A stretch of 24,951 nucleotides of DNA from a virus: the IMG/VR virus record IMGVR_UViG_3300028114_000095, positions 1 to 24,951 of that record; one strand, 5' to 3'. Shown piece by piece: positions 8,009 through 15,565 of this stretch. Below the pieces are notes generated by a model that was given only the letters and a program-made list of their open reading frames with translations, did no database searches and was not told the DNA's origin. Made by a program: the position numbers and the translations under genes. Every line of letters begins with the position of its first letter. The first letter of the stretch is position 1.

Positions 8009-8347
8009 TTATTTACCGTATGCTCTCTTCACTTCTTCTGGGGTGGCTGTACGAACGGACTTGTTTGTTACCCATTTTTCAGCCTCCTCTACAGTGACTA
8101 TGTTATAGCCCTTAGTCAACTCTCCAACACCATTCCAGCTCATGTTACGCAATGAATATATAGCAACCTTTTCTGTTGGTGTTTTTTTTTTAACTACTGG
8201 CTCTTTTGTTTCTTTTGGTACAAAACTAAAAATTACTTCTAATATATCTTTTTTTGTGCTTACCCCGAATAGGTCAATATTGTTTTTCTTTGCATAAGAT
8301 CTTAGCTCAAATACAGTTTTGTTATTTAATTCATCTATTAATGACAT
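8009..8347 (-). CDS. Small head-region protein with SAP/Rho-N-like N-terminus
   Basis: 112 aa from ATG 8347, which has GGAGG six bases upstream; a GTG at 8359 is in frame but overlaps the ribosome site. Residues 1-45 (LIDELNNKTVFELRSYAKKN, then KKDILEVIF) look like a SAP/Rho-N-type helical nucleic-acid-binding or assembly domain. A Lys/Thr/Pro linker follows, then a C-terminal domain with WNGVGELTKGYNIV, EEAEKWV and a PEEVKRAYG end. The C-terminal pattern recurs, as I recall, in small genes between capsid and connector genes of actinophages. The role is unknown; a decoration or head-completion function is possible. It has its own extended -10 promoter. Confidence 0.65.
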   Translation of the reverse strand: MSLIDELNNKTVFELRSYAKKNNIDLFGVSTKKDILEVIFSFVPKETKEPVVKKKTPTEKVAIYSLRNMSWNGVGELTKGYNIVTVEEAEKWVTNKSVRTATPEEVKRAYGK

Positions 8348-8363
8348 TGTGACCTCCACTGCT

Positions 8364-8372
8364 ATTATATCA
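8364..8372 (-). promoter_or_regulatory. Extended -10 promoter of connector operon
   Basis: TGA followed by TATAAT. The expected start, 6-7 bases later, leaves a leader of only about 10 nt that is almost entirely the GGAGG ribosome site. It points away from the HNH promoter at 8428-8436. A TAGTACTA palindrome (8382-8389) lies between the two. Confidence 0.65.
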
Positions 8373-8427
8373 GAATATGAGTAGTACTATCACTTTATTT
8401 AAAATGGGGGGGTTATGGGAGAATATC

Positions 8428-8436
8428 TGATATAAT
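8428..8436 (+). promoter_or_regulatory. Extended -10 promoter, leaderless, for plus-strand HNH gene
   Basis: TGA followed by TATAAT, then six bases (GTAAAT) and the ATG at 8443. No ribosome site is possible. A run of seven G sits where a -35 would be, so the extended -10 must carry recognition. Confidence 0.7.
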
Positions 8437-8442
8437 GTAAAT

Positions 8443-8808
8443 ATGAGAACCTGCATACACTGTAAAAATACTATGGAAGAAAAAAAATTTGTCAATAAAG
8501 GAAATGGAAGACGTGTAAACGTTTGCCATTCTTGTAGATATAAAACTAGAAACCAAGATTATAAAGATAGACGTGGAGCAAGGCAAAATGGATATACCTT
8601 TATCAAAGGACAAAAACAAAAATTATTTTCAGACCAAAGTGGTTTGTGTGCTATTTGTAAATCTTTTGAAAATCTAGTTGTAGATCATGATCATGCTACT
8701 GGAGAAGTTCGTGGGCTATTATGTCGTAATTGTAATATTGGCTTAGGAATGATGAAAGACAGCCCCGATATTCTCAGGGCTGCCTCTCTATATCTTATTA
8801 GAGAATAA
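8443..8808 (+). CDS. HNH endonuclease, endonuclease VII family
   Basis: 121 aa and the only gene on the plus strand. An N-terminal zinc ribbon (C4xxC7 ... C28xxC31) is followed by a basic linker and an endonuclease VII domain: C69xxC72, DHDH at 81-84, ATGEVRGLLC, C94xxC97NIGLG. It is related to the HNH gene ending at 3212 in the C-terminal domain (both share GxVRGxLCxxCNIGLG) but has a different N-terminus. It is probably a free-standing homing endonuclease inserted between the capsid gene and the connector operon, in antisense orientation. Its stop is 14 nt from the capsid-gene stop (convergent). The start codon follows an extended -10 by six bases, predicting a leaderless mRNA. Confidence 0.88.
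   Translation: MRTCIHCKNTMEEKKFVNKGNGRRVNVCHSCRYKTRNQDYKDRRGARQNGYTFIKGQKQKLFSDQSGLCAICKSFENLVVDHDHATGEVRGLLCRNCNIGLGMMKDSPDILRAASLYLIRE
8751..8782 (-). terminator. Candidate terminator of capsid gene inside the antisense HNH gene
   Basis: CAGCCC and GGGCTG (8760-8765 / 8777-8782) form a 6-bp GC stem with an 11-base loop. On the minus strand the stem is followed by TCTTTC, a weak U-rich tract. It lies about 40 nt beyond the capsid stop at 8823, inside the last codons of the plus-strand HNH gene. The weak U tract keeps confidence low. Confidence 0.35.
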
Positions 8809-8822
8809 ACTCTATAGATTGA

Positions 8823-9950
8823 TTATGATTCTGATGCTGCGTCTGCGTAAGCAACTGCATCAAGCTCTTCCCACTGAAGACCAAAGCGGACGAATACTGT
8901 GTATTCAATTGTGTCCTTCTTTGGCTGGTAGGTACGGTTTACAGTGATATCACGCTGGAATCCCCATACACGGTTTGAAGGGAATGTAAGGTCTACATAA
9001 CCTGCTGGGTAGTATGGAACTTCCTGAACGTCAACACCAAGAACACGTGTTGTACGTGCTCCACCAAATGTCTGAGCTCCACCATCTAGGTAAGCCTGAC
9101 GATTTGCTTGTGTTGATCCTGCCATTTGTCCTGCAAATGCTTCTGCAACTGCATCAGCAAGTGTACCGTTGTTCTTAACGATACCCTGGAATGCATCTGT
9201 ACCAGCATAGAACTTTAGGTTGTTCTTGATTGCACGGTACTTGCGTGGCATTGCAAGAATGATATCCTGCATAACTTCTGGTGTCCATGCATTGTTAGAA
9301 ACTGTCACGATTGACTCGTGAGCATCTCCATCAGTCTTTACACGGCTTACGAAGCCTTCCATGATTGAAAGGAAGTCGCCTGTTGATCCATCGCCGTTAA
9401 TAGCGAGGTCTTCAATATCGTTAGCGAAAGCATTGGTCATCAAGCGAACTAGATGATCTTCAAGTGCTGCACCTTCAATATTATCTTCAAGCGCTTCTGT
9501 TGAAACTTCCCAGTCAAGACGAATCTTCTTGGTTGTAAGCTCAACCTTAGAGAATGTTGCACCTGCATTTGAAAATGTAGGCTGTGCCTGTGCTGCTGCA
9601 CGGATGACACGCTCTCCAACGTTAACCTTCTCAAGTTCCATTGTGTTAGCTCTCATTGTGACTCTACGGCCATCTTTAGCGAGGACAGTTGCATCCCATA
9701 CGTAATCAATGAAGCGACGTGCTTGCTCTGGTGCTAGAATACCACCTGGTGTACCAGATGGATTTACTGCGTTTGCTCCAGTAGTGACTCCAAAGTTTGC
9801 TGTGGCAATGTTACCAAGCGAAGCTGCTGGAGATAGATTTCCATCAGGTCCTTGTGCTACTGCACCACCAATTCCACCTGATACGGCAACGCCATCACCT
9901 GTGGGATGATTAAAAGACTTTTGAAGATCTGTATTATTTTGTTCTGACAT
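8823..9950 (-). CDS. Major capsid protein (HK97 fold)
   Basis: 375 aa from ATG 9950, eight bases after a perfect AGGAGG; the in-frame GTG at 9959 overlaps that site and is rejected. The N-terminal ~75 residues are Gly/Ala/Asn-rich and may be flexible or removed by the protease. The rest shows the HK97-type pattern: a basic E-loop-like segment (residues ~90-120), KIRLDWEVSTEALEDN, then NAFANDIEDLAINGDGSTGD (spine helix with the common INGDG turn), a P-domain and a C-terminal sheet (DTIEYTVFVRFGLQWEEL). It forms the icosahedral shell. It follows the protease/scaffold gene by 18-26 nt, the standard order. The very strong ribosome site fits the high copy number. Confidence 0.92.
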   Translation of the reverse strand: MSEQNNTDLQKSFNHPTGDGVAVSGGIGGAVAQGPDGNLSPAASLGNIATANFGVTTGANAVNPSGTPGGILAPEQARRFIDYVWDATVLAKDGRRVTMRANTMELEKVNVGERVIRAAAQAQPTFSNAGATFSKVELTTKKIRLDWEVSTEALEDNIEGAALEDHLVRLMTNAFANDIEDLAINGDGSTGDFLSIMEGFVSRVKTDGDAHESIVTVSNNAWTPEVMQDIILAMPRKYRAIKNNLKFYAGTDAFQGIVKNNGTLADAVAEAFAGQMAGSTQANRQAYLDGGAQTFGGARTTRVLGVDVQEVPYYPAGYVDLTFPSNRVWGFQRDITVNRTYQPKKDTIEYTVFVRFGLQWEELDAVAYADAASES

Positions 9951-9975
9951 ATTATTCACCTCCTAGTGATTTTAT

Positions 9976-10509
9976 TTAGTTAAATAGGTCGGAATTTGTG
10001 AGGAAACGTCCGCCCCATAGGGATTTCTGAATCACTTTTGGTGATTCCTGTACAATCTCGCCGAGATCGCCAGACTTACGGAAAGCTGTATCTGCAACTA
10101 CGGCATCAACTGTCTTTCCAAACTCATTAAAACTGCCCTTAACTTCCTTAACCTCATTGGTTACGGACTCAAGAGACTTTGTGATTGCATCAACATTAAC
10201 CTGCATAGCCTTTACTGTTGCTGCTAGATCGCTCAAGGCATTAGTTACAGAGTTCTGAATATCAGAAACTGCTTTAGCAACTTCTGCTGTTGCTGACGCA
10301 ACCTCAACAATTGCTTCATCAGCCTTCTCTGTTACTTCTTCAATAGAAGGAGCAGTACCCTCTTCAACTGCAGCATCTGACTTTTCAGTTACAACTTCTG
10401 CTGCAACCTCTGGTGTTTCTGCGACAATCTCTGCTGGAGCCTCTGGAGCAACCTCAACTGTTTCAACTTCTGGAGTTGCTTCTGCAACTACATCTGTATT
10501 TTCTGTCAT
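9976..10509 (-). CDS. Nested scaffold protein from internal start
   Basis: An in-frame ATG at 10509 (codon 254 of the protease-scaffold gene) is preceded by AAAGGAGG with an 8-base spacer, one of the best ribosome sites in the window. It would produce a 177-aa protein made only of the Ala/Glu-rich scaffold part. The full-length gene lacks a ribosome site, so the short product should be more abundant. The arrangement parallels lambda C/Nu3, where the scaffold is translated from inside the protease gene. The placement exactly at the linker/scaffold border supports it. It is a prediction from sequence, not proof of expression. Confidence 0.65.
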   Translation of the reverse strand: MTENTDVVAEATPEVETVEVAPEAPAEIVAETPEVAAEVVTEKSDAAVEEGTAPSIEEVTEKADEAIVEVASATAEVAKAVSDIQNSVTNALSDLAATVKAMQVNVDAITKSLESVTNEVKEVKGSFNEFGKTVDAVVADTAFRKSGDLGEIVQESPKVIQKSLWGGRFLTNSDLFN

Positions 10510-11268
10510 AGGATTATCCTCCTTTGCTATCTTAATTGTTCTAATGCCTTTTGCACTATCAACTAAGAACTTTATCATTGTGGTTTTTTCTGAATCATTT
10601 TTTTCAACAAATCCAATATTTTTCATTTCTTCGCCAGATATTGGGCTAAGCTCTGTTTCGTTTTCAGATACAGTTATAAGTCCAGACTCTTGATCCCAGA
10701 ATACGTTTTCAACAATAGTGTTTGCTGATGATCCTGTTATTGTATTTACACCGTCAACTTTTTCAACTGACATAATATTTGCAAACTGATTTGCAGGGGA
10801 ATCAACAAGACTCAACTCTATCAAATCATATTCCTTAATAACTCTAATGGACTTCTCTAGATCTTCATCATAAGCATCATCCCACTTGTTCATTCTTCCA
10901 CCAATTGAAAAACCAGTATAGGTTCCATCAAGAACTTTTTCCCAAGCATCTTGTGCACCCTTTGAAATGTAAGCTGAAACAAAAACGCCCTTGTAGAACT
11001 TCTTTGACTCTGGATCAAAATATTTTTCTTCTTTAAATGAAACCATCTTTCCTATTGCTGATGGCTGATGCATTTCTCTAATGTTCCCACGGAATTTTGC
11101 AAAAGCTTCCATAGATGCTTCTGTTGTTACGATGTCATCTTGCTTGTCTAGGTTATCTAGAGATGCAAAACCAGAAACAATACGACGGCCTTCATCAACC
11201 TTTGTAAGAGGCATTGATAGGCGAACACTATCACCTTGGGTGGTCCAATGAGCTTTATTTATATTCAT
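9976..11268 (-). CDS. Prohead protease fused to scaffold
   Basis: 430 aa. Residues ~15-165 are an HK97-type (S78/U35) prohead protease: FASLDNLDKQDDIV, then REMHQP with the catalytic His at 67, then GFSIGGR with the nucleophile Ser at 121, then the E151-L-S-L-V-D-S-P-A-N block. A linker follows (166-253). Residues 254-430 are an Ala/Glu/Val-rich, probably coiled-coil scaffold (many EVA/APE repeats, then SVTNALSDLAATVKAMQ). The protease cuts the scaffold and capsid N-terminus during maturation. There is no ribosome site at the first ATG; TGGTATAAT lies nine bases before it. A strong internal start at 10509 could give free scaffold (separate entry). Confidence 0.9.
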   Translation of the reverse strand: MNINKAHWTTQGDSVRLSMPLTKVDEGRRIVSGFASLDNLDKQDDIVTTEASMEAFAKFRGNIREMHQPSAIGKMVSFKEEKYFDPESKKFYKGVFVSAYISKGAQDAWEKVLDGTYTGFSIGGRMNKWDDAYDEDLEKSIRVIKEYDLIELSLVDSPANQFANIMSVEKVDGVNTITGSSANTIVENVFWDQESGLITVSENETELSPISGEEMKNIGFVEKNDSEKTTMIKFLVDSAKGIRTIKIAKEDNPMTENTDVVAEATPEVETVEVAPEAPAEIVAETPEVAAEVVTEKSDAAVEEGTAPSIEEVTEKADEAIVEVASATAEVAKAVSDIQNSVTNALSDLAATVKAMQVNVDAITKSLESVTNEVKEVKGSFNEFGKTVDAVVADTAFRKSGDLGEIVQESPKVIQKSLWGGRFLTNSDLFN

Positions 11269-11277
11269 AGCGTTTCT

Positions 11278-11286
11278 ATTATACCA
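11278..11286 (-). promoter_or_regulatory. Extended -10 promoter for protease-scaffold gene
   Basis: TGG followed by TATAAT, nine bases before ATG 11268. The predicted leader is 0-3 nt. It lies between the portal stop (11309) and the protease. Confidence 0.6.
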
Positions 11287-11308
11287 AACCTTTTATAACT
11301 TTTCTTAA

Positions 11309-12919
11309 TTATTGAGACGATCTACCTTCACCCTGTGCATTACGCCCAGTTGTTGTTGCAGGACCATCGGATTGGTTATTTGCTCTTTCTGAATCCCTTG
11401 ATCTATTACCAGCACTGTTGGCTGCAGCATCTGTAGCCTGTCTTGCAGACATAATAAATGGAGCGTCTCCATCTGGATGCTGTGGAAGACCAATAGCTTC
11501 ACGAGCCTCATTTGGCATCATGACCTGAGTCTTAACATATCTCTCAAGAATCTGTGACTGAGTAATCTCGTCAGTTAGAGTGAGTTCATTAAACTTAAGT
11601 TCAAGGATATCTGTCTTTTCCTTAATGATCTTGCTAATTACTTTATTTAGGTGTCCTTGAGCTGGACGAGATACCTGCTCTTTAAATGTTCTGTCTTGTG
11701 CAATTGATGCTGCGATTGCTGCTGAGTCAGTACCGCCAAGTTTTGAAATTGGAACCTGATGTGCAACAAGAATATCATCACGATTTTGCTTACGGTACTC
11801 TTTAAATGATCCATCCTGAATACCGTTCTCAATTGGCTTCATATCAAACTCAACCTTGTTCTGGTCTGTATCACCAGGAAGTGGGATGTAAAGAGTTCTA
11901 TGAGATTGTGCCTTAAGTCCTGTTTGCAAGAAACGGAACATCTTGTCTTCTGCTTCTCCAGATAGCTTTGCACCCTTAAGTGTTACGACATATCGTGGAA
12001 CAGCCTTATTCTCAAAATAATCAATATTGTATTGTGATGCAAGCTGATCACCAATCAATGATGGTAGTGCTGCAATAATGTCAGGGATTCCATAATATGT
12101 ATTGAGTGGAGAATATTCTTTGATATGAATGATTTCATTTGGACGTGGATCATCTGTTACTGGGTTAGTATTCTTTGCACCAAAGTTTCTAAAGTAAACA
12201 ATTTTTTGTCCAATGATCTGCATGTATCCATCACGTAAACGACGGATACGAACAGTAGTTGAAGGGATGTGGCCAATGTAGCCAATATCTCCGTTAACAG
12301 TGCGACCTACTTCAATATACCCATTTCCAGTAGACTCAACGTCTGTATAAACCTTTTCCATTGTCTTGGTAAAAGAATCATCATCATTTAGGTTTTCTAG
12401 CCAGTCACGCATTTCAAGCTTCATTCTTTCAATACGCTTACGAGCACGACCAACTGCCAACTCATCATCTTTATTTTCAAGACTTAGCATTGTACGATCT
12501 GTTACTTCAAATGAATATCCAAGTCCAACAATATTGGCTACCTTAGCATCAATAGCAGCATGGTTAGCAAATGAAGTATCATAAAAATTTGCAAGTTCAT
12601 AAAGATTATATGGTGGAGTAATTACATCATAAATTCCATATCCATTACGATATACCGTTCCAGGGTTGATAGCTTTTGATCCAGCATCTACTCCAGAAGG
12701 AGTTGCATTTGCTGAATCAAGATATGCTGGGTTATTTATATCTAGTGCTTTTCCAATGTTTCTTGCAGTTCTTCTACGAAAGTTTTGATCTAGTCCAGCA
12801 TAGTCTTTTAGAATATCCCAAGATTTATTGAATGGGTCTTGGTCTTTAAATGGATTTTCTTTTTCAGCCTGTGTATTTAAGCTGGCAGAAATGTATGTGT
12901 AGTCTTCATCATTACTCAT
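11309..12919 (-). CDS. Portal protein
   Basis: 536 aa from ATG 12919, seven bases after AAAGAGG; it overlaps the upstream stop by 8 nt. The dodecameric portal is the DNA entry gate. Visible features: PYNLYELANFYDTSFANHAAIDAKVANIVG (residues ~100-130, portal wing), SFTKTMEKVYTDVESTGNGYIEVGR, a beta-rich part, then NEIIHIKEYSPLNTYYG, IPDIIAALPSL, a clip/stem helix with the FKEQVSRPAQGHLNKVISK segment, and a Gly/Ser/Asn/Arg-rich disordered tail of ~45 residues. The sequence fits the PBSX/HK97-like portal group. The protease and capsid genes follow, confirming the head module. The in-frame ATG at 12937 is upstream of the ribosome site and less likely. Confidence 0.92.
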   Translation of the reverse strand: MSNDEDYTYISASLNTQAEKENPFKDQDPFNKSWDILKDYAGLDQNFRRRTARNIGKALDINNPAYLDSANATPSGVDAGSKAINPGTVYRNGYGIYDVITPPYNLYELANFYDTSFANHAAIDAKVANIVGLGYSFEVTDRTMLSLENKDDELAVGRARKRIERMKLEMRDWLENLNDDDSFTKTMEKVYTDVESTGNGYIEVGRTVNGDIGYIGHIPSTTVRIRRLRDGYMQIIGQKIVYFRNFGAKNTNPVTDDPRPNEIIHIKEYSPLNTYYGIPDIIAALPSLIGDQLASQYNIDYFENKAVPRYVVTLKGAKLSGEAEDKMFRFLQTGLKAQSHRTLYIPLPGDTDQNKVEFDMKPIENGIQDGSFKEYRKQNRDDILVAHQVPISKLGGTDSAAIAASIAQDRTFKEQVSRPAQGHLNKVISKIIKEKTDILELKFNELTLTDEITQSQILERYVKTQVMMPNEAREAIGLPQHPDGDAPFIMSARQATDAAANSAGNRSRDSERANNQSDGPATTTGRNAQGEGRSSQ

Positions 12920-13319
12920 CAAATGCCTCTTTTCCATGAGTCTTTAAAGTCTGTTGTGCTGCATGCCATGCACCCAAATCATTCACTGATGGAATTAAGC
13001 CATTGACCATACGATCAAGTTGCTCTGAATGCTCTTCTTCACTAATTCTTGTTAGTCCAGCAACGAACACTGCATCACCATCACCTGGATCTCCAAAGTG
13101 TCTTGCTGCATCTTTTAATTCAGAAATTTTAGAGATATCACCACGCATGGACTCAATGTTAAGCACACTGCCTTCTCCGTCAGTAAACCACTTTCCAGAA
13201 GCCTTTTTGTAAACGTATAGGCCCCAGTCATAGTTCTTTTCAATTACCTTTTTTCGGACATTACCAACAATAGGCAAGCCAGTCTTTTGATTAATTAATG
13301 GATTATTTGTTGTACTCAT
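12912..13319 (-). CDS. Conserved phage protein of unknown function, upstream of portal
   Basis: 135 aa from ATG 13319, chosen because TGGTATACT ends seven bases upstream; the ATG at 13325 is only one base from that hexamer and could not be transcribed from it. The sequence has an N-terminal segment with KKVIEKNYDWGLYVYKKASG, then GKWFTDGEGSVLN and FGDPGDGDAVF, and a helical C-terminus. There is no motif I recognise. It overlaps the portal start by 8 nt, so the two are translationally linked and it may act in head assembly. No terminase features are present (no Walker motif, no nuclease residues). Confidence 0.75.
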   Translation of the reverse strand: MSTTNNPLINQKTGLPIVGNVRKKVIEKNYDWGLYVYKKASGKWFTDGEGSVLNIESMRGDISKISELKDAARHFGDPGDGDAVFVAGLTRISEEEHSEQLDRMVNGLIPSVNDLGAWHAAQQTLKTHGKEAFDE

Positions 13320-13326
13320 AACCATA

Positions 13327-13335
13327 AGTATACCA
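13327..13335 (-). promoter_or_regulatory. Extended -10 promoter, leaderless, for head operon
   Basis: TGG followed by TATACT, seven bases before ATG 13319, with no ribosome site between. It lies between the nrdJ stop (13367) and the first head gene. Confidence 0.6.
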
Positions 13336-13366
13336 TATTGCTAAGAATCTGTGCAGACTGCAACCA

Positions 13367-15400
13367 TTAATACAGCTTTATCTCACATGCGTCTGTAGAG
13401 CAATATTTCTCTGACTCAGCGTCAAGATTGTCATTGCCGTCATAGATAGCAGACCAATCAATCTTGCCAATCTTGCCCACGTAAGAGTTATATTCTTCTC
13501 GTGTGATTTCTGAGTATGGTTGCTGAGGATAGACCTTATCTCCCATTGGTAGGAATGACACCGCCTTTAACTGTCCCTCGTACATGTTGAGTGCTGGAGC
13601 AATAAACTTCTTTTCAGTCTCCTTGTCAAATGAAAGTGTCACAGAAACACCATTATCTGACCAGTACTTCTGAGCAGTTGCTGCTAGACCAATCTTCTCA
13701 AATAGGCTTACCTGCTTCTCAGAACGCTTGTGTCCTGATGCAACTGGGAAGTATACTACTGAGGTATTTGCTGATACTAGATCTGGTTCAATTTTATATC
13801 CCGCTGCTTTAAATAAATGCAACATTGGATCTTGATCTCCAAAACGAATAGCACGAAGATAGAATTCTCCACCAGGTCCCCAGTGAACTCCAGGAGTAGC
13901 ACCAGAAAGAAGTGATACAGATCCTGATGGCTTGACGGTAGTTACACGAACTGACTCACGAACACATAGCCACTCTGAATATGAATGATCATATTGACGA
14001 ATTGTATTATATCCTTCGTCCATCCATTCACGAGTTGTTGGAAGACCGTGCTCATCAGCAAATGCAGCAATACCTGTAAGTGATGTACCAATACGACGAT
14101 TACGTTGCATGATACCGTTTGTCTGCTGCCAGTGTGTTGGCATAAGAGTTACAGTCTTTCCATAAAGGTAGGCAAACTTTAATGTCTTTAAGAAATCTTC
14201 TTTAGAATCATGACGATTAAGATGAACTTCTACTAGTGTGCATAATTCATAACTCTCAAGTGGTTGTTCAGCACATGGATTAAATCCCATGATACGAGCA
14301 TCTTTATAATCTGGAGCATCTGCAAGTCTTCCATAATTACGAGCAACATCAAGCCAGATAAATCCTGGTTCTCCGTTGTCTGCAATTAAATCTACATAAT
14401 CTTCATACTTAGTTCCAATTTCAGCAGCAATAGAATTATTACTCATCCAAGCCCAACCTGGCTTTTCTGGATCATATGAATTTCTTTCAGGAAATACTTC
14501 TGGATTTTTAAGATTAATAAAACCTTCATCTTCTGGAACGCCAAGTGCAAGGGTAGCAGAACGACGAACATTTCCAGAAACAACACAAGTACCAATAAGA
14601 TTTACAAGGTCTACAATGGCACGGCTATCAAGGGCTTCTCCTGCTCTAGAACCGATTACATTACGAATCCGTGTATGGAGATCAATAAGTGGTTCTGGAC
14701 CGCTTGCAACGCCTCCAAAGCCCTTAATAGGGGCACCTAGAGGTCGGATGAGGTCATAGTTAAACTGTTGAATAGGTTGGTTTTGACGAAGGAATGAATT
14801 AATAAGTAATCTAACAGACTCTACCCATCCTTCACGAGTATCTGGGATTTCATAGATATATGCTGGCTCAGTTGGAGCATAAATAGACATTTGCTTGTCT
14901 TGTCCAAGGGTATCAAACCCTACACCAATACCTAACATTAATGCATCCATTACCCAAGCAAATAATGCACCTGGATCATTACGATCAAGATCACGAGTAG
15001 ATACCATTGCACAGTTTTGAAGTGAAGCAGAGTTACGTTTCTCCATAGTCATTGGAGTACCAAATGCCCATAGACCACGACCTGGAGGAGTCCACTTCAA
15101 CTCAAACATTCTTTGGAATGCCTCTTGTGCTGACTTCTGAGCCTTGTTATCATTCCATGGAAGACGGTTGTCTTTGGCATGGTTCTTCTGAACTGAGTAC
15201 ATACCTTCAATTACACGACGGCATACTTCATGCCAGCGCTCTTTGGTTCCATCTTCTTTAACACGAGAATAGGTACGAATAAATGTAATCTCTCCCAGTG
15301 AGTTAGAGCCTGCATCTGAAAATCCAAATGGTGCTGGAGTTAGTGAGTACTTGGTTACAAAGTCCTCTGATAGACGGAATGAGAATACGCTTTCTGACAT
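13367..15400 (-). CDS. nrdJ: Adenosylcobalamin-dependent ribonucleotide reductase (class II, monomeric)
   Basis: 677 aa. It reduces ribonucleotides to deoxyribonucleotides using a cobalamin-generated thiyl radical, without oxygen dependence. Key residues match the Lactobacillus leichmannii enzyme in spacing: C130 and C387 (substrate-reducing pair), NPCAE with radical C376 and E378 (offsets +2 and +11 from C376, as in C408/E410/C419), and a C-terminal swinging pair C667-x4-C672 in YCSTDAC. Other family blocks are CVVSGNVRRSA (272-282), a Gly-rich RNRRIGTSLTGIA (433-445) and KPSGSVSLLSG (490-500). There is no intein or truncation. It is slightly shorter than the ~740-aa bacterial type. A weak ribosome site (GAAAGG, ten bases) precedes ATG 15400. 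It forms its own unit: terminator upstream, promoter at 15462-15470. Confidence 0.95.
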   Translation of the reverse strand: MSESVFSFRLSEDFVTKYSLTPAPFGFSDAGSNSLGEITFIRTYSRVKEDGTKERWHEVCRRVIEGMYSVQKNHAKDNRLPWNDNKAQKSAQEAFQRMFELKWTPPGRGLWAFGTPMTMEKRNSASLQNCAMVSTRDLDRNDPGALFAWVMDALMLGIGVGFDTLGQDKQMSIYAPTEPAYIYEIPDTREGWVESVRLLINSFLRQNQPIQQFNYDLIRPLGAPIKGFGGVASGPEPLIDLHTRIRNVIGSRAGEALDSRAIVDLVNLIGTCVVSGNVRRSATLALGVPEDEGFINLKNPEVFPERNSYDPEKPGWAWMSNNSIAAEIGTKYEDYVDLIADNGEPGFIWLDVARNYGRLADAPDYKDARIMGFNPCAEQPLESYELCTLVEVHLNRHDSKEDFLKTLKFAYLYGKTVTLMPTHWQQTNGIMQRNRRIGTSLTGIAAFADEHGLPTTREWMDEGYNTIRQYDHSYSEWLCVRESVRVTTVKPSGSVSLLSGATPGVHWGPGGEFYLRAIRFGDQDPMLHLFKAAGYKIEPDLVSANTSVVYFPVASGHKRSEKQVSLFEKIGLAATAQKYWSDNGVSVTLSFDKETEKKFIAPALNMYEGQLKAVSFLPMGDKVYPQQPYSEITREEYNSYVGKIGKIDWSAIYDGNDNLDAESEKYCSTDACEIKLY

Positions 15401-15435
15401 TTATTATGTACCTTTCAAAATAAAATTAAGTGAGC

Positions 15436-15454
15436 ACTTCACGTTTTCTGAAGT
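15436..15454 (-). promoter_or_regulatory. Hairpin at the 5' end of nrdJ mRNA
   Basis: ACTTCA and TGAAGT form a perfect 6-bp stem with a 7-base loop, starting at the transcription start predicted from the -10 at 15462-15467. It could stabilise the mRNA or act as an operator. The ~55-nt leader is too short for a cobalamin riboswitch. Confidence 0.35.
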
Positions 15455-15461
15455 AGTGTTA

Positions 15462-15470
15462 AGTATATCA
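15462..15470 (-). promoter_or_regulatory. Extended -10 promoter for nrdJ
   Basis: TGA followed by TATACT, placed just after the terminator at 15475-15508 and ~62 nt before ATG 15400. Confidence 0.6.
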
Positions 15471-15474
15471 TGGT

Positions 15475-15508
15475 TTTAAAAAGAAAAACACGCTCAAACA
15501 GAACGTGT
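15475..15508 (-). terminator. Intrinsic terminator of the oxygenase cassette
   Basis: ACACGTTC and GAGCGTGT pair in an 8-bp stem (one G-U) with a 5-base loop, followed by TTTTTCTTTTT on the minus strand. It lies about 58 nt downstream of the last oxygenase stop (15566) and separates the cassette from nrdJ. Confidence 0.9.
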
Positions 15509-15565
15509 AAATCTTTACTTTAAGGTTACAGCTTTACATTATGAAAAGTAATACATTGTTATTTG

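Noticed and set aside
8373-8427. Seven-G run between divergent promoters as a possible phase-variable tract or quadruplex
   Set aside because: There is a single G run with only short neighbours, not four runs, and it is outside any reading frame.
9449-9634. Alternative-frame peptides inside the capsid, protease and portal genes
   Set aside because: They are short, have no start signals, and overlap well-supported structural genes.
12912-13319. Small terminase subunit, because it precedes the portal gene
   Set aside because: There is no helix-turn-helix-like N-terminus or other small-terminase pattern; the sequence is a mixed domain with Trp/Gly-rich segments. Left as unknown.
15400-15470. 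Cobalamin riboswitch upstream of nrdJ
   Set aside because: The predicted leader is about 55 bases, far shorter than a cobalamin aptamer, and shows only one 6-bp hairpin.
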